This document shows positions 52,201 to 64,000 of a stretch of 64,000 nt of DNA, piece by piece (the first letter of the stretch is position 1; each line of letters opens with the position of its first letter). Origin of the DNA: Anoplopoma fimbria. Lineage: Eukaryota; Chordata; Actinopteri; Perciformes; Anoplopomatidae. The notes under the pieces are model-generated. The model saw nothing but the letters and a program-made list of their open reading frames with translations. It was not told the DNA's origin and searched no databases. The translations under genes were made by a program, and so were the position numbers. Where the stretch lies: the NCBI RefSeq assembly GCF_027596085.1, contig NC_072472.1, positions 5,890,745-5,954,744 on the forward strand. Direction: 5' to 3'.

Positions 52201-54400
52201 AGCTGCTTCGTCAAGCTGTCAGAGCTACCACGGAGCCCACACTGTCACTAACTGCACTCCCTGAATAAATACTATCCATTTTTGGGAAAAAGGAAAAAAG
52301 CAATTTCAGAGATGAAGTAGGTGGAAGGGTCTACAATATACGTTTCAATGATGGATCCAGGTTGTCAAAGGGACTTAGCGATGAAAACAGGTTAGAAAGG
52401 CTAAAGCCTATAGATCACACTGTAAAAGTGAACCACCACATCACCTGGAGGATAATACAATAAAGAAACAACACTGTTCATTGCTGTGAAAAGTCTTTAT
52501 TTACTGTTACAATCATTAAAAAGCTAAAGGAGCATGTGTTTTCATTCAGTATACCTTCAGTAGCTAGCGTAGCATAGAAGTGCCTACGCTACTTTATGAT
52601 ATGCTAACGTACTCTGCTAATGTTTGCTTCACAAGTTTTGACGTAGAAACGTAATGTTTTAGAAACTTATATCTCCTTCCAACCTCTCCGGGTAATAGGT
52701 ATCACTATTAGACAACTTTTAATCATGATGGAAATTTTGAAGAACCAAAAACGATTGCCTGACAGCCGACGGAGCTGAGCTTTATAGATGCCAGACCATG
52801 ATCTGAGCTGACTGATGCCCCGCTATGACTGGTGTTCGAGGGGCAGTACTTATGAAATGGTCGGTTGACACATAAGACCTTTGTAGACTGGATAGAGAAG
52901 GGTTAAATCATCTTTCTACATAGCTAGATAGCTCGTCAGTTAAATGCGTAGAAGACGCTTAAACCGGTGGAGATCATCCGTCTTGGTTAACTTGGTTAAC
53001 TTGAGATGTCATGTCAGCACTAGGGACAAAAAGACTTTCCTTTACTCTTTGTCTGAACAGATGAAATAATAGTGAAATTAAACCACTCCACCATTAGCTA
53101 AGCACCTGTGGAAACCCCAGACAGACCACTGGACATCCCTGAACTTCTTTTTGTGCGCCGGTAATTAGCTCCTGAAACTTTTGCATTTAGAATCCAGTCG
53201 CACAGGGAGGGTCCTTGGGATCAGAGCTCATTAAATTTTTTAAGAATACCCACTGGTCTCTGTACTGAGAGCCATTTTGGGTCCTGACCCTCAGCTTGGA
53301 AAATCAACCCTGAAGACTCTGAGGCCGGAGTCGGTCTCCGGCTCTCCTCACACTAATGCACTCACTCTGTCTCTTGTCCGAAGGTCATCCTGGAAACAGA
53401 TTATAAGAAGCTTTAATCTCTAAACAGACATTCTACTTCCAAGTTTAATACATTAACTCTATTATTCCAACCTACACTTGCATGGTTTCTGGAGCAGAGG
53501 AAGTGCTCAGAGGTGAAATTCTTGTTTCAAGTTAATTTCTATAATTTTTCTCTTGTTGTGTGCTTCAGGAACTTGAACTAAAGTGTTCATTAACTGCTAA
53601 TATTTGTTGTCTTTCAACCAAAGGAATAGCACAGATGAGGGAGCATAGCCTTTGCTGCAAAGCAACAATGGTTTGAAAACAACTTTGAGGTGTTAAACAT
53701 GGAGAAAGCAGACAGGTCTTTAGCTAGACAGAGACTGGCCACCATCACACCATCATGTTTACTTAAATGTTAGATATTACGAAAGCTTGTGTCTGTTTTT
53801 GTGAATGTTTGATCTCATTTTGTATAAAAAACATATATTTTCTTTCTTGATTGTGCATCATGTCTATCGTACCTGAAATCATCAACTGCACCAACATGTA
53901 TTATGTTGTCTATGACTTTTGCACAGGCTTGTTATCATCCATTGACATGCAGAAAACAATGAAATTAGAGCAGTATTCAAAGAGGATCTGTGATTAGCAC
54001 CAACATTTCCATTTCTGATTAGCGCTGTGCTATGCTTCATGGGAAATCGTCGCCGCAGTTAGGGAGCTCCTTTGCCTGAAGCAACATCAACATCAAAGTT
54101 GTACACAGTGACACCCAGCTTGTCAGGCAAACTACAAACAAGGGCTGCAAATCCTATAAGAAATGAGACAATGTAGATTAGCCACATTTGTCACAATTTA
54201 TTGGATTCAAATTCCACTTTCTTGTTTGAAAGCTGAATTATCCTTAAGAACTTTTACCTCTCAATTTTCTTTGGTTTCCATTAACATCAGATGTGACCAG
54301 AAAGTTTTCTGAGTACTCAGGCCGAAAGCTTTGAAACAATTACCCATTGGCTACATTCAGCTTGTCGTTTCTGTGCCCACATCATACAAAGGGTCCATTT
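46217..54400. other. gene-free stretch
   Basis: Roughly 8 kb without recognised coding exons, RNA genes or transposons. GC-richer islets at about 50270-50420 and 51660-51840 have open frames of 60-70 codons that match no family I know. The 53100-53370 block is unique-looking and could be regulatory. Confidence 0.55.
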
Positions 54401-54438
54401 AGCAGGGGCTGCTGCTGCATTCAGCAGCAGCCCCTGCT
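54401..54438. repeat. perfect 17-bp stem-loop with a 4-base loop
   Basis: AGCAGGGGCTGCTGCTG (54401-54417) and CAGCAGCAGCCCCTGCT (54422-54438) are exact reverse complements separated by CATT. The stem is GC-rich and would be very stable as DNA or RNA. Confidence 0.97.
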
Positions 54439-54749
54439 GTGTGCTTAGCTCCATGGATTTCAGCTGATACCCTCCCTGTAGCCACTGTACCTCCAGGTCC
54501 AGCAGAAGGGGCAGCCCGCTGGTACACCACAGGGGACTTGTGTCTACAAAGTGTTTTAAGCCCACACACTTGGCCTGAATAACCTCCCTGCATGAAAAAT
54601 CATCCCTGCATTCTTCTCACTAGGCCTGCAACAAGTCTTACATGTTGAAGAAGTAGAGAGTGCCAGATAGAATGAGACACAAACACATGGGAGGTAAGGT
54701 TCATTCTGACAGCGTGCCCTGAACATGCTGTGAGAGTCTCAAGAGGGAG

Positions 54750-55012
54750 GCGGCTGTGGCGTAGTGGAGAGCAAGGTAGTTCTCCAATCAGAGGGTCTTG
54801 GGCAAGACACTTAACCCCAAGTTGCTCCCGAAGGCTTGCCATCGGTGTGGACTGGATGTGAATGAATGTTAGTTAGAGTCTGATGGTGGCACCTTGCATA
54901 GTAGCCCGTCATCAGTGTGCGAATGGGTGAATGATATGTAATATACTACTGATTGTAAGTCGCTTTGGATAAAAGCGTCTGCTAAATGACTGTAATGTAA
55001 TGTAATGTAATG
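54750..55012 (+). mobile_element. SINE copy with a 37-bp deletion removing the B box
   Basis: Same family as the SINE at 34927-35220, with A box TGGCGTAGTGG at 54757-54767 and a longer TGTAA tail (about four units). Between GAGGGTC and TTGGGCAAG (junction 54797/54798) it lacks 37 bases present in the other copy, including the whole B box. The 7-bp sequence GAGGGAG flanks the element (54743-54749 and 55013-55019), consistent with a target-site duplication. Confidence 0.9.
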
Positions 55013-55019
55013 GAGGGAG

Positions 55020-55976
55020 AAACATTCTGAAGCAATCATTATGAAAAAGTAGTTGGGAAACCAGACTGATTTCAACAGATCACTTGTCACTTATTGGTTT
55101 CTGCTCTTTCATCTACAGACATCCTCGCCCACACGATCCACAGTCGTCTTGATTTCATTTCTGCTGCCTCTGTGATGTTACAGATGACCCATTGAGCTTC
55201 TGCGGTTGACATCAATGGCCACTCATTCTTCCCGCCTTCCATGCCTACAAGGTCTATGTATTGAGCTAGATTCCCCTCAAAGGCCACCTGTTTTAGCAGA
55301 ACAGGGCCTGAACGAATCATAATATAACTGAACGGAACATTGTTCGTTGGCCATTAGCGATGCTGCCATCGTTACTAGGCCTCCTCCTGTCAATTTAAAC
55401 ACAGATTGGTTGTTTACAGTGAAACATTATCAGGGATCGGCAAACAGAAAGTATAAATGCCGATGTCCTGATCGCATATTTTACTGAATATTGGTTAATA
55501 ACGATCGCCAGTAAAACTTTATTTCACACTGGGATGGTTAAACTGTGTAATTAGTCGCAGTTCACCTAACTAACGGCTCGTTTTTTAAGATCTTCATGGG
55601 TCACAAAGAGTGATCTGTCAGATATTGTTTGTTTGAACCATCCACCTCCCTTCCCATCTGCCCCGTGTTGACTATCTCACTCTATGGCAGTTGGTCTGAG
55701 CGTCTGCTAATGACATCGGGTTTACATTGGAACTAGGTCAAAGCGCAGTGTGTTGGTGTCAAATGCCAGGGGCATTTGCACTGACAAAGCGTTGGCATTT
55801 GACGAGTTTGGGGTAATAACGTGTTGGTATCAGACATCAGGACTTGCCCTGTCTCATTCATTGCATGTGAGATGGTCCCAGATGTTTTTTACAGTAAAGC
55901 TTAGGGATGTGGCTTTTTGCTCTTCTCTACCTCAGGCACCAGGCTTACATATGAGGACTTGTTGGGTAAAAGAGGA
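55020..55976. other. gene-free stretch
   Basis: The minus strand is open for 77 codons at 55087-55320 without family resemblance. A short inverted repeat (GTCAAATGCCA at 55758-55768 and TGGCATTTGAC at 55793-55803) is present. Nothing else is recognisable. Confidence 0.55.
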
Positions 55977-56045
55977 GAAGAAGAAGAAGAAGAAGAAGAA
56001 GAAGAAGAAGAAGAAGAAGAAGAAGAAGAAGAAGAAGAAGAAGAA
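55977..56045. repeat. (GAA)23 trinucleotide repeat
   Basis: Uninterrupted GAA run of 69 bp. It produces poly-Glu and poly-Lys frames that are not genes. Homopurine GAA tracts can form triplex (H-) DNA. Confidence 0.97.
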
Positions 56046-59000
56046 AAGCATGAGTTGCTTTTTGTCTCACATGATTTCATCCCTAAACGTTACATGTTGG
56101 ATCCTCAAGCACATCAGGCTGTGATCAATCCATCATGATCCCATCCTGGATCCCAAAGCTGAGGGGCTCAGCTTTTCCTGAACTGAAAAAAAAGGTGGAT
56201 GCATGTGTGTGTGTGTTGAGTTGATCCATAGGAGCATGCCCTCCTACTCCCCTTCCATTGTCAGACATAATCTCAGCAGTTAGGAGGAAGAGTTGGAGGG
56301 CTTATTTGACTTAAGTCTGTCTGACGTGTATCCCAGTTTCCAGAGGTATTAAGGTAGACATGATGATGTTATTCCCGGACCAATGCACCAGCAAGCCCCC
56401 ACCCCCGCACCCCCACAGCCTTCAACCCGCAAGGCCCACCCCTCCCTGCGGAGCCCATAGGAAGAGACATGATGGATTTCAAAGTAAAGTTGTGTTGAGT
56501 CTCCTGATGAAACCACGCACCGTCAGAATAGCTGCCGCTGCAAACAGGTCTTTACCTGTAAATCATCCTTGAAAGGTGTGAGGGGGATGTATGGAGGGTA
56601 CAAACGACATAATGGAACAGATGAAGAGGAGTCCAAGGTGAGAGAATTGGATGAAAAACAAAGCTAGAATCAAAGAGACGGAAGGAAAATAAGACGGAAG
56701 AAGATAAGCCAAGATGAAATGAGAAAAGAATGGGCCTGTTTAGTTCAGGCTAATGTTTGGAATGGCTGAGAATGTGAAACATAAAAAAAAAAGAAATTGT
56801 TGCACGAAGATGTTGCAAAAATCACCCACAAACAAATTTGAAATAATCACTGAGATTTTAAAATTAGAGATGTTCTTTTTCCAGGATTTTGCATGATTTG
56901 TGAAGTTGAAAATCATCCAAAGTGATTTTTTATTAGAGTTATTGTATTTTAAATTTTTATTTGGTTTACTGTCTTTTATATATTAATTTTCCCTCAAGTG
57001 TACCAAGGGCCTAAGGATAGAGCGTTTTGTGTAATCTACCCATTGTTGGGCAAATTTCTGATTGACTTGATAGGGAAAACTTTAAAAACTTTAAAAACTT
57101 TAAAAACTTTACGTCCTTAAGCCTCTGAGTGCTCTGGATATTTTTGCTTCATTAAAAGTGTTAACAAACATTGATTTGGGGTTTTACAAGAGAATACTGC
57201 AAGGATGAGGCAACACACAGCCACTTCCCTGAGCTTTTCTAAGAAAACCGTCCAGCAATGTCTCCCACAGTTGATGAGACCGTCACAAACAGGGCGAGGA
57301 ACCATAATGAAGCCAAGAAATTAATTTCTTTGGAGTTTAAGTTTGAAGATCAATTGTCTCAGTTGGAGAGTTTAGACTCAAGATGATAGCAAGAAAATCC
57401 TGGTTATGTTGAACCGACAGGAGAAAACACAATCAATACAGCTAGGTTTCCTGGTTCATGGATGGCTACTGATGCAGCACAGAACATATCACCTTTTGCC
57501 CTCTCCATTCCAACAGGAGACCTTTTAAAAAGAGGAAGTCATATAATGAAGACGCTGCTGTACCTTCTTTACAGTCCTCATGTTTTTATGTTTTGCCTTT
57601 AACTGGCTATAAACAAAGTATGCAATATTTACAGTCATTAAATAAACATTTTATAATGCATTTGACATAAACTAAAATAAAGTGAATTAAAAGTTATACA
57701 GTAAAACGTCAATCATTGAATGGGTCAAGTGAAGATGTTCTGCTCTTCTGTGTTTCCTTCAGTTTACATGTTAATGAATGACAGTTGGTTAGCATGAGGC
57801 ATGCTGTAAACATGGTGATGGAGTAAAAATGTTTCGCTCAATAACTTTTTACCCTTTCACTCGTATTATCTTTGATACCTCGTCTGACAGCAATGGTCCT
57901 GTGTACTAAAAATATTTTCCCACTTTACAAAGTTCTACCCTTTTATTTGTTTTTATGCAGCTTATAACATTGATGGAAAGTTGTTTGAGGAATTTGTGCT
58001 AATCTCTACCCTTATCAGAACTAAAATATCAGAGTCTTTAAAGAGGCAGGCTCAATAAACTAAGCTGAAACCTTTGTATTCCTGATTCAAAATTGACCGT
58101 GTGAAAGAACTGGGCTGTTGACAAAGGCAAAAAACAAAAGTTATAAGTCCTTGCTGTGCAGCACTTCACGTCTTCCTGATGTGATTTCAGAGGACAAAAT
58201 GTGTTTAGTATTGATCCTGAGAGCATTAGCCCCCCCGACACTGCCTCAGGTGGAGAGCCTTAGAGCAGTCAGACCCAAAGTCAGACAGTCAGTGTCCCTC
58301 ACTCAATAATTCATACTCTGTTTAAGTCATATGGGAGTTATAGCAAATACAAGTTTACGACTTCTTATTGCTCTTCGTGTCAATGTCCGAGTTGTAATCG
58401 CTTAACTCATCAGCTTAAACGCTCACTAATACAGATTTTCCTTTATTATATTATTAATGCACAGTCTTCTTTAACCCTCACACAACCAACCCTTAAGCCA
58501 CACAACCGTGTTGAGTTTTCAGATGACTTGAATACAAACATGGGAATCGCGTCTACCATCCATTTCCCATAAGATGAACGCAGCTTTAATGCCGATTAAG
58601 GACATCAAAGCGATCTCAAACACGTTGCTGACTCTGATATTCATACACTTTTTACAAGGAAAGTGTTGAAAATACAAACTCAACAGAGAGGAGGCAATAG
58701 TTCAATAATGGATGCATCACCAAAGACAACGAGGAGGAGTACAAACAAATTCTGTTTTGAATAATTCTTTTAAATATTGGAGTTTGGAGCATCTGCTAAG
58801 ACTGTAAGGTAAGATTTCTATAAATTTTGAATGAAAAATGATATTCTCTAGTAGTTCTCTTTCTTTTCACGGTAATGAGCTACCTCTGTCCTATTCCTGA
58901 TCTACCAAGGTGTGTGATGGGAGGATGTATTTGGTATTGATCCAGACAACACTCTTGTCTGTCCCCAGTGTGCCCATGTGTCAGGACTGTCAGTCAGCCT

Positions 59001-62000
59001 GTCAGCCAATCTCTACAGAGGACAAGTGAGGTGCTGAAGTGGCTTGTTGGGAGTTTTGTCTGACATAATCTACTTACAGCTTTGTTCTCATCAGTGCGCT
59101 GCTAGCGCCTCCACCGCTGCTCTCAAAGCTTTTTTCCTTTGAACTAAGTTTGTGCTTTACGTTTTGAAGTAACATTAATTTTGCATGGCGGTCTTCCAGA
59201 GATTTGTCTCTCACCTTGACTGTGAAGTTGTTATGATCACTGGAGGAAAAAGATCAATATAGCAAATTTTGCAGGGCTAACAGACTATTTGTTTAACAGC
59301 TGCATTGGACTTAATTGCTCTGTATCTACATGTTATCTTAATTTATTGACTACTAAATAGTCAAGATAATAAAATAAAATACATTTTTGCATCCCATTTC
59401 ATGGAAGATTGATCAAAACCAAAAACCGAGGTTTCAGTCCATTAATTTGGTAACAAAGGTAAACACATAAATAACATAAAAGGTTATTTATTCATTGAAA
59501 TACACAATTTCTAACAATGTGTCCAGAATTTCACTTAACTCTAAAAGAACATTTGGCCAATGCTGTGATAAATTCGGCTGCTGTCCGTGGCGCTGATCCG
59601 AGGAGACTGTTGGTGGTGGCTGTGTGTGTTTGTGCATGTTTGAGCGTGCACGAGTGTGTGCCTGTTTATGGGGCGAGGGCCCAAGAAAAAAAAATAGCAC
59701 TGGTGCCAATCACAATTTTGTTCCACTGCAGGTCTGTGCAGCTTAAGAAGATAAAAGGGTCACATGCTTTCCCATTGGACAGATGCACAACCATATGTTA
59801 ATGTAACTAGTTAACTCCAGCATCTGTTAATTCTGAACTCATTTAGGAAATGTGTTTTACTGAGAAGCCCATGGATTGCATAAGTTAGGTTAAATAAGGA
59901 TGCATCGGCCGAACACAATGTCAACACAGTGGCACACACACTTACATATTCGCACAAAATATCCACATTCAGATGTCTGCATCAGATGGTTAACGGCCCT
60001 GGCATACTTAGAAGATAGCTGCCTGCTATTTTTTGGGATTTGTATTGGACAGTTGGCTGTCGTTGGCTTTTATCAGTGGTCGTTTGGCTGATCCAGATTG
60101 CTAAATTGGAGGTTTGGGCAGTGGACATTTAGTCTGATGAATTTCACAAATTTACTGCAATTATCTGCTATTTCTCTATTTTGCATCCACTTTCTTTACA
60201 GTTTATTTGTCTTTCTATCTGTCTCCACAGGCTGACAACATCCACTAGTGCTTGAGATTTTTCTGTTTGTGATGTACAGTCCGACATCATCATCTGAAGA
60301 CCCATCATGCTAGCGTGGCTTGAAATGAAAGCTTCAAAACATAAATAGAACTATCTCAAACAACTCCAGATTCTTGACTTAAGTCTATTTTTTTTTGTGG
60401 CAAATAAGCAAACAAAAAATTGTGTTTAACGCGCGACAGATTATTGCCCGAGACTTTGCTAACTGATAATGGACGAATTATGTATATAAAGCCCAGGATA
60501 TAAACATTTCGGAGATGTATAATAACAAGAAAATAATGATCATGTTTTTGTTAGCTAAGAAATGAGCAGTTTATAAGGAGCAGGTCCTCTTCACACAGCC
60601 AGCTGCCAAGTTTCTACAGTAGGCCAGAGGGGACAAACTAAACACTGGGGTCTAGATAGGGGCATTAGCGTTTACATGTTTTCACATCAGCCACTGTAGT
60701 TCTCCTACACTCCTGGCACACGAGAGAAGTTTCAGTTGGTTGCAATCTGTAATTGCACAGCGAGATGCCTCCAAATCCTTTGCATTGGAACTTTAAAGAA
60801 GCATTTTTATCTTATTTCCAAGTATGATTCTCTCCTCAACTTGTATTCCATTCCTGACTACTGAATAATACGATATGTTTCTGTGTATGAGCCTATACTA
60901 ACAGATTGAAATGTAACTGTACTGACAGCAGCAGAAAATCCTGATGGGATCGATTAGCTCCTCAGGCTTTGATCACAGCGGAGCATTCACAGCTGACTGT
61001 GTTGTGTATTTCTTACATGTTGAATTGTGTGAAACGTTCTGTATAGCAGAGCAGCACTAACCGGGATGTCAGGTCAGTCTTTCTTCGATCCTCCGAGGCT
61101 GATTGAGGTTGTCATAGCTTTGTCAACATTTTCCATGTTTAAATACGTACCCAAGATGCTACAGTTTACCTGGACGACACACACTCAGATATCTGATCGA
61201 CGGAGGTCATGATTGGTTGTCACGCTAAGCGGCAGGTACCTTTGATCTTTGGCTTTTCAGGTCATGTGATGAAAGTGATTTATATTTGAAGAGAGCTCTG
61301 CTTGGATCAAACGCTGAGCCGAGTGGAACTGACATACGGCCCCCCCCGTGGGTCATCTTTATCTCCAGCCGCTACCTTAAGGCTAGATGGCTCACTTTAC
61401 AGATGCTACAGGTGTTCAGACAATTTTTTTCTTTACAGGATGGCAAGTCAGGCCATGTGACCACCAATTTTCATCCTCCCTAAAGAGCTGATGGCGACAG
61501 TTTGAGCCAGTATGTTCTGATCCCTCTGGTGAACCTCACACATAAAAAACCTCCCTAAAGCTAGGGTAGGCAACTTATTTCAGAATATATATTTTGTTGT
61601 TATATTGGACAAAAAGAAAGAAACAAAATCCAGTTTCTGGTAAAAAAAAAAATGTGGTCACCTAAAGTGTCTTATTCAGCGCATGTTTGTTAAAGAAATT
61701 AGCGTCAATTTTGACACAACTTGACTTCAGTCAAAACACTTTTCAGTGGTTAGAACAAGTGTCACATTCAATGAGGCATTTATTTGACACCAGTAGCAGC
61801 AACTGGACACAAGTAGCATTTAAGTACACCAATAAATCTGGGTAGAGGTCTTTGGACTTGATGACAGTCATGTAGATGAAGCGTCAATGAACCAAGTTTT
61901 TTAATGATCAGGAACAAACAAACCAAGGAAATCAACAGGAAGTTTGATCAGCTCAAGCAGAGCACTGTGGCTGAGCTGAGGATTGTTTGCATTATGCAGC

Positions 62001-64000
62001 GTCAGGAGTAAGATTGTATGAAGAAGTGCATCAAAGGGAGCGACTCGATCTCACTGCGTTGTGTATTTAAGGTCAAATTCACTGAATGGTGTCATTATTT
62101 TCATTTCATTGCCCTTGAGTCTCCATATTTTACAGTTTATTTCTAATGCTCTTTGTTGTCATTTTTATTTTCCCGTCCCTGGCACAGGTTTCCACCAGTG
62201 AAGCAGAAAAGTTTAACATATCTTTAAAATAAGAAAAAAACATTCCGTAGAGATTAAATCAAAGTTTTAAATGTTAATTGGCTGACGCCTGCGTGCAGAT
62301 ACAATTATAACTGCAAACATGTTATCTTCGCCCTTGCCACAACTTCTAGTAGTCTTGGATTTGTATTTCTTTGTAAAAGTACTGTTAATGAAGACCACCT
62401 CAACCAAGACCAAATCAGGAGACAGGAGTGTATAAAGATCCAGACCAAGATTTTGATGGATTGGGACCAAATCAAGACAAGACCAGACCAGTGTGAGTCC
62501 CACACTTAAACACTTACTGATCTGAAGGATCTACATTCCCATAAAAACTTCCTTTCTCCTCATTTACTTCTTTTATTTCCATATATACTGTATGTGTGTA
62601 CGTATAAAAATACCATGATAAATGAAAAAATAATCAAAAATTGTAATTTGCCTTTGTTTTCCATGAGCAATCACGGTAATGATGTGGAGAAAAACAAATA
62701 CCACAAATGTGAATGTGCATTAACACATGCAAATAGTTTGTTTATAAGTGATTTCTATAAAGGATGAAAATACTTTTTTTGAAATTTGATCAGAGACACA
62801 TGCACATTTAGAGTGAAGTCTTGCACCCTTACTACTGACCAAAGTAAACTAGCAGATAGCACTAAGTGAAAATCTTGTAAAACAACAGTTGGCTCCAGTT
62901 GTTGTAAGGCCCTCATGTGTCTCCTGGCCAACAGAGGGCAGCACTGAGCGAGGGTTCGAGCTGTCAAGGTGAGGTCACAGGCCAGCAATAATGGCAGTCA
63001 GCACAAAGTGGAAGAAAATCAGATCAGCTGAACATGTTCCTGACAAGAAAAGTTCAAAAGCTGAAGCTGAAGATCTGTGCGGAAGGATTTTGCTCGCTCC
63101 TTCAGCGCCCGAGGAGAGTTCACTGATGCTGTTTGCTGCAGCCAGAGGGCCTGAATGCTGCTGTAAGGTAGACAGCTCATCAAGTTGAGTGACAAGCTTC
63201 TGGGCAGGAACAACAGCAGGAGCAGAGGAGAAGAGGAGCAGACTAACAATACAGTCTGTGCCTGCAGGCGGAAAACTGGAGGAGAGGTGATGAGAGGAGA
63301 CGGGCTAAAGAAAGCTTTTAGTCCTCTTGACAATCAAAGATATTGTAGGGTGGTGAGCAGCGGGGAGCATCTTTACAGGAGGAGTGGGTTCATGATACTT
63401 TGGACACTTCAGTGTGTATTTCTGGCAGTGTTTGTATTTGTGCAGCAGAAAGAACAAACACACAGCACAGTCATATATCCCACCAAATTGCATTGTTTTT
63501 TCCCTTGCTAGTGGAGTCTTAAAGTTTCTGATCCATCATTTTTTCAGACTTTTTCTAGGCATCGGAGGTTACTGAGCTGTGTTAATCTCAAGATACGTCA
63601 TGCACTGTAAAACTGTGGTCATCAGTGTCTTCTTCCCGCAGGGGAACACAACAAGTATTTGGTTTTGTGGGAATGAAAAAAAAAAACAAGTCAGGGTTTT
63701 CATCCAAGAAATTGGTTAGTGGAGGTGTTGCACCACTGTACATGGACTTTGTTGTGTTACAGTCTGTTGGTGTCTGCGCTCTGCTTCTCTCAGCGTTGAT
63801 ATTAGGTTTCATAAATGTGTTATCGTCTCCTCTGATTTTATCACAGGCAAGGTGAAAATCTGCGCTGGTGGGAATTGGTTTAAAGGATAGGGTCATGGTC
63901 AGAGTAGTGGATTTTTCAAGAAATCACTTTTTTTTAAAAACATGAAAAAAGAACGAGCACCACATTTTCAGCGCTTATTTTGCTGTGAAATAAGAGGAAT
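56046..64000. other. gene-free stretch to the end of the window
   Basis: AT-rich sequence with a 9-bp tandem repeat (AAAAACTTT, about four units) at 57076-57110. A segment near 61556-61640 (AGCTAGGGTAGGCAACTT) may be a fish repeat remnant. A block at about 62940-63330 has GC-richer open frames without recognised similarity. No exon is identified. Confidence 0.55.
57076..57110. repeat. 9-bp tandem repeat, about four units
   Basis: AAAAACTTT units head to tail. Confidence 0.9.

Noticed and set aside
55750..56138. Poly-Lys and poly-Glu frames
   Set aside because: Translation of the (GAA)23 repeat, without any flanking domain.

Overview
The window is nuclear DNA of a bony fish, most likely a percomorph teleost. 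The evidence is split coding exons with GT-AG splice sites, long dinucleotide microsatellites, fish-type SINE and Tc1 elements, and the absence of any compact prokaryote-like coding. The base composition looks AT-rich by eye.

The only gene I can support is the 3' end of delta-sarcoglycan (sgcd), on the + strand. Three coding exons are visible: 3375-3447 (73 bp), 15915-16038 (124 bp) and the terminal exon 21353-21538, which ends in TAG. The splice phases join exactly. Together they encode about the last 126 residues of the extracellular part of this single-pass muscle membrane protein, including the four-cysteine C-terminal cluster. The 5' exons lie upstream of base 1.

The sgcd introns carry a 231-bp Tc1-type MITE with perfect 41-bp inverted repeats, a MITE-like repeat at 13385-13564, a copy of a common teleost repeat at about 18068-18540, two copies of a 120-130 bp dispersed repeat, a decayed LINE reverse-transcriptase fragment with a YADD motif, and long TG, CA and GA tracts.

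From 21539 to 64000, about 42 kb, I recognise no coding exon. This stretch is sgcd 3' UTR of unknown length followed by intergenic DNA. It holds three copies of a tRNA-derived SINE with a TGTAA tail (one complete, one that has lost its B box, one truncated), a hAT-like repeat with an internal 101-bp tandem duplication, a small MITE, an interstitial TTAGGG array beside a precursor-miRNA-like hairpin, a 0.5-kb purine-rich GAGTGAG tract led by 19 Gs, a 23-unit GAA repeat, and a perfect 17-bp stem-loop. Several blocks rich in homeodomain-type TAATTA words look like candidate conserved non-coding elements, but that needs alignment to other fish.

I found no convincing new multi-gene system. The long open frames elsewhere are products of low-complexity DNA. 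The observations most worth checking are the hairpin plus telomeric array near 38.1-38.3 kb, the tandem duplication at 32.5-32.7 kb, the SINE lacking its B box, and the serine-rich loop in the last sgcd exon.
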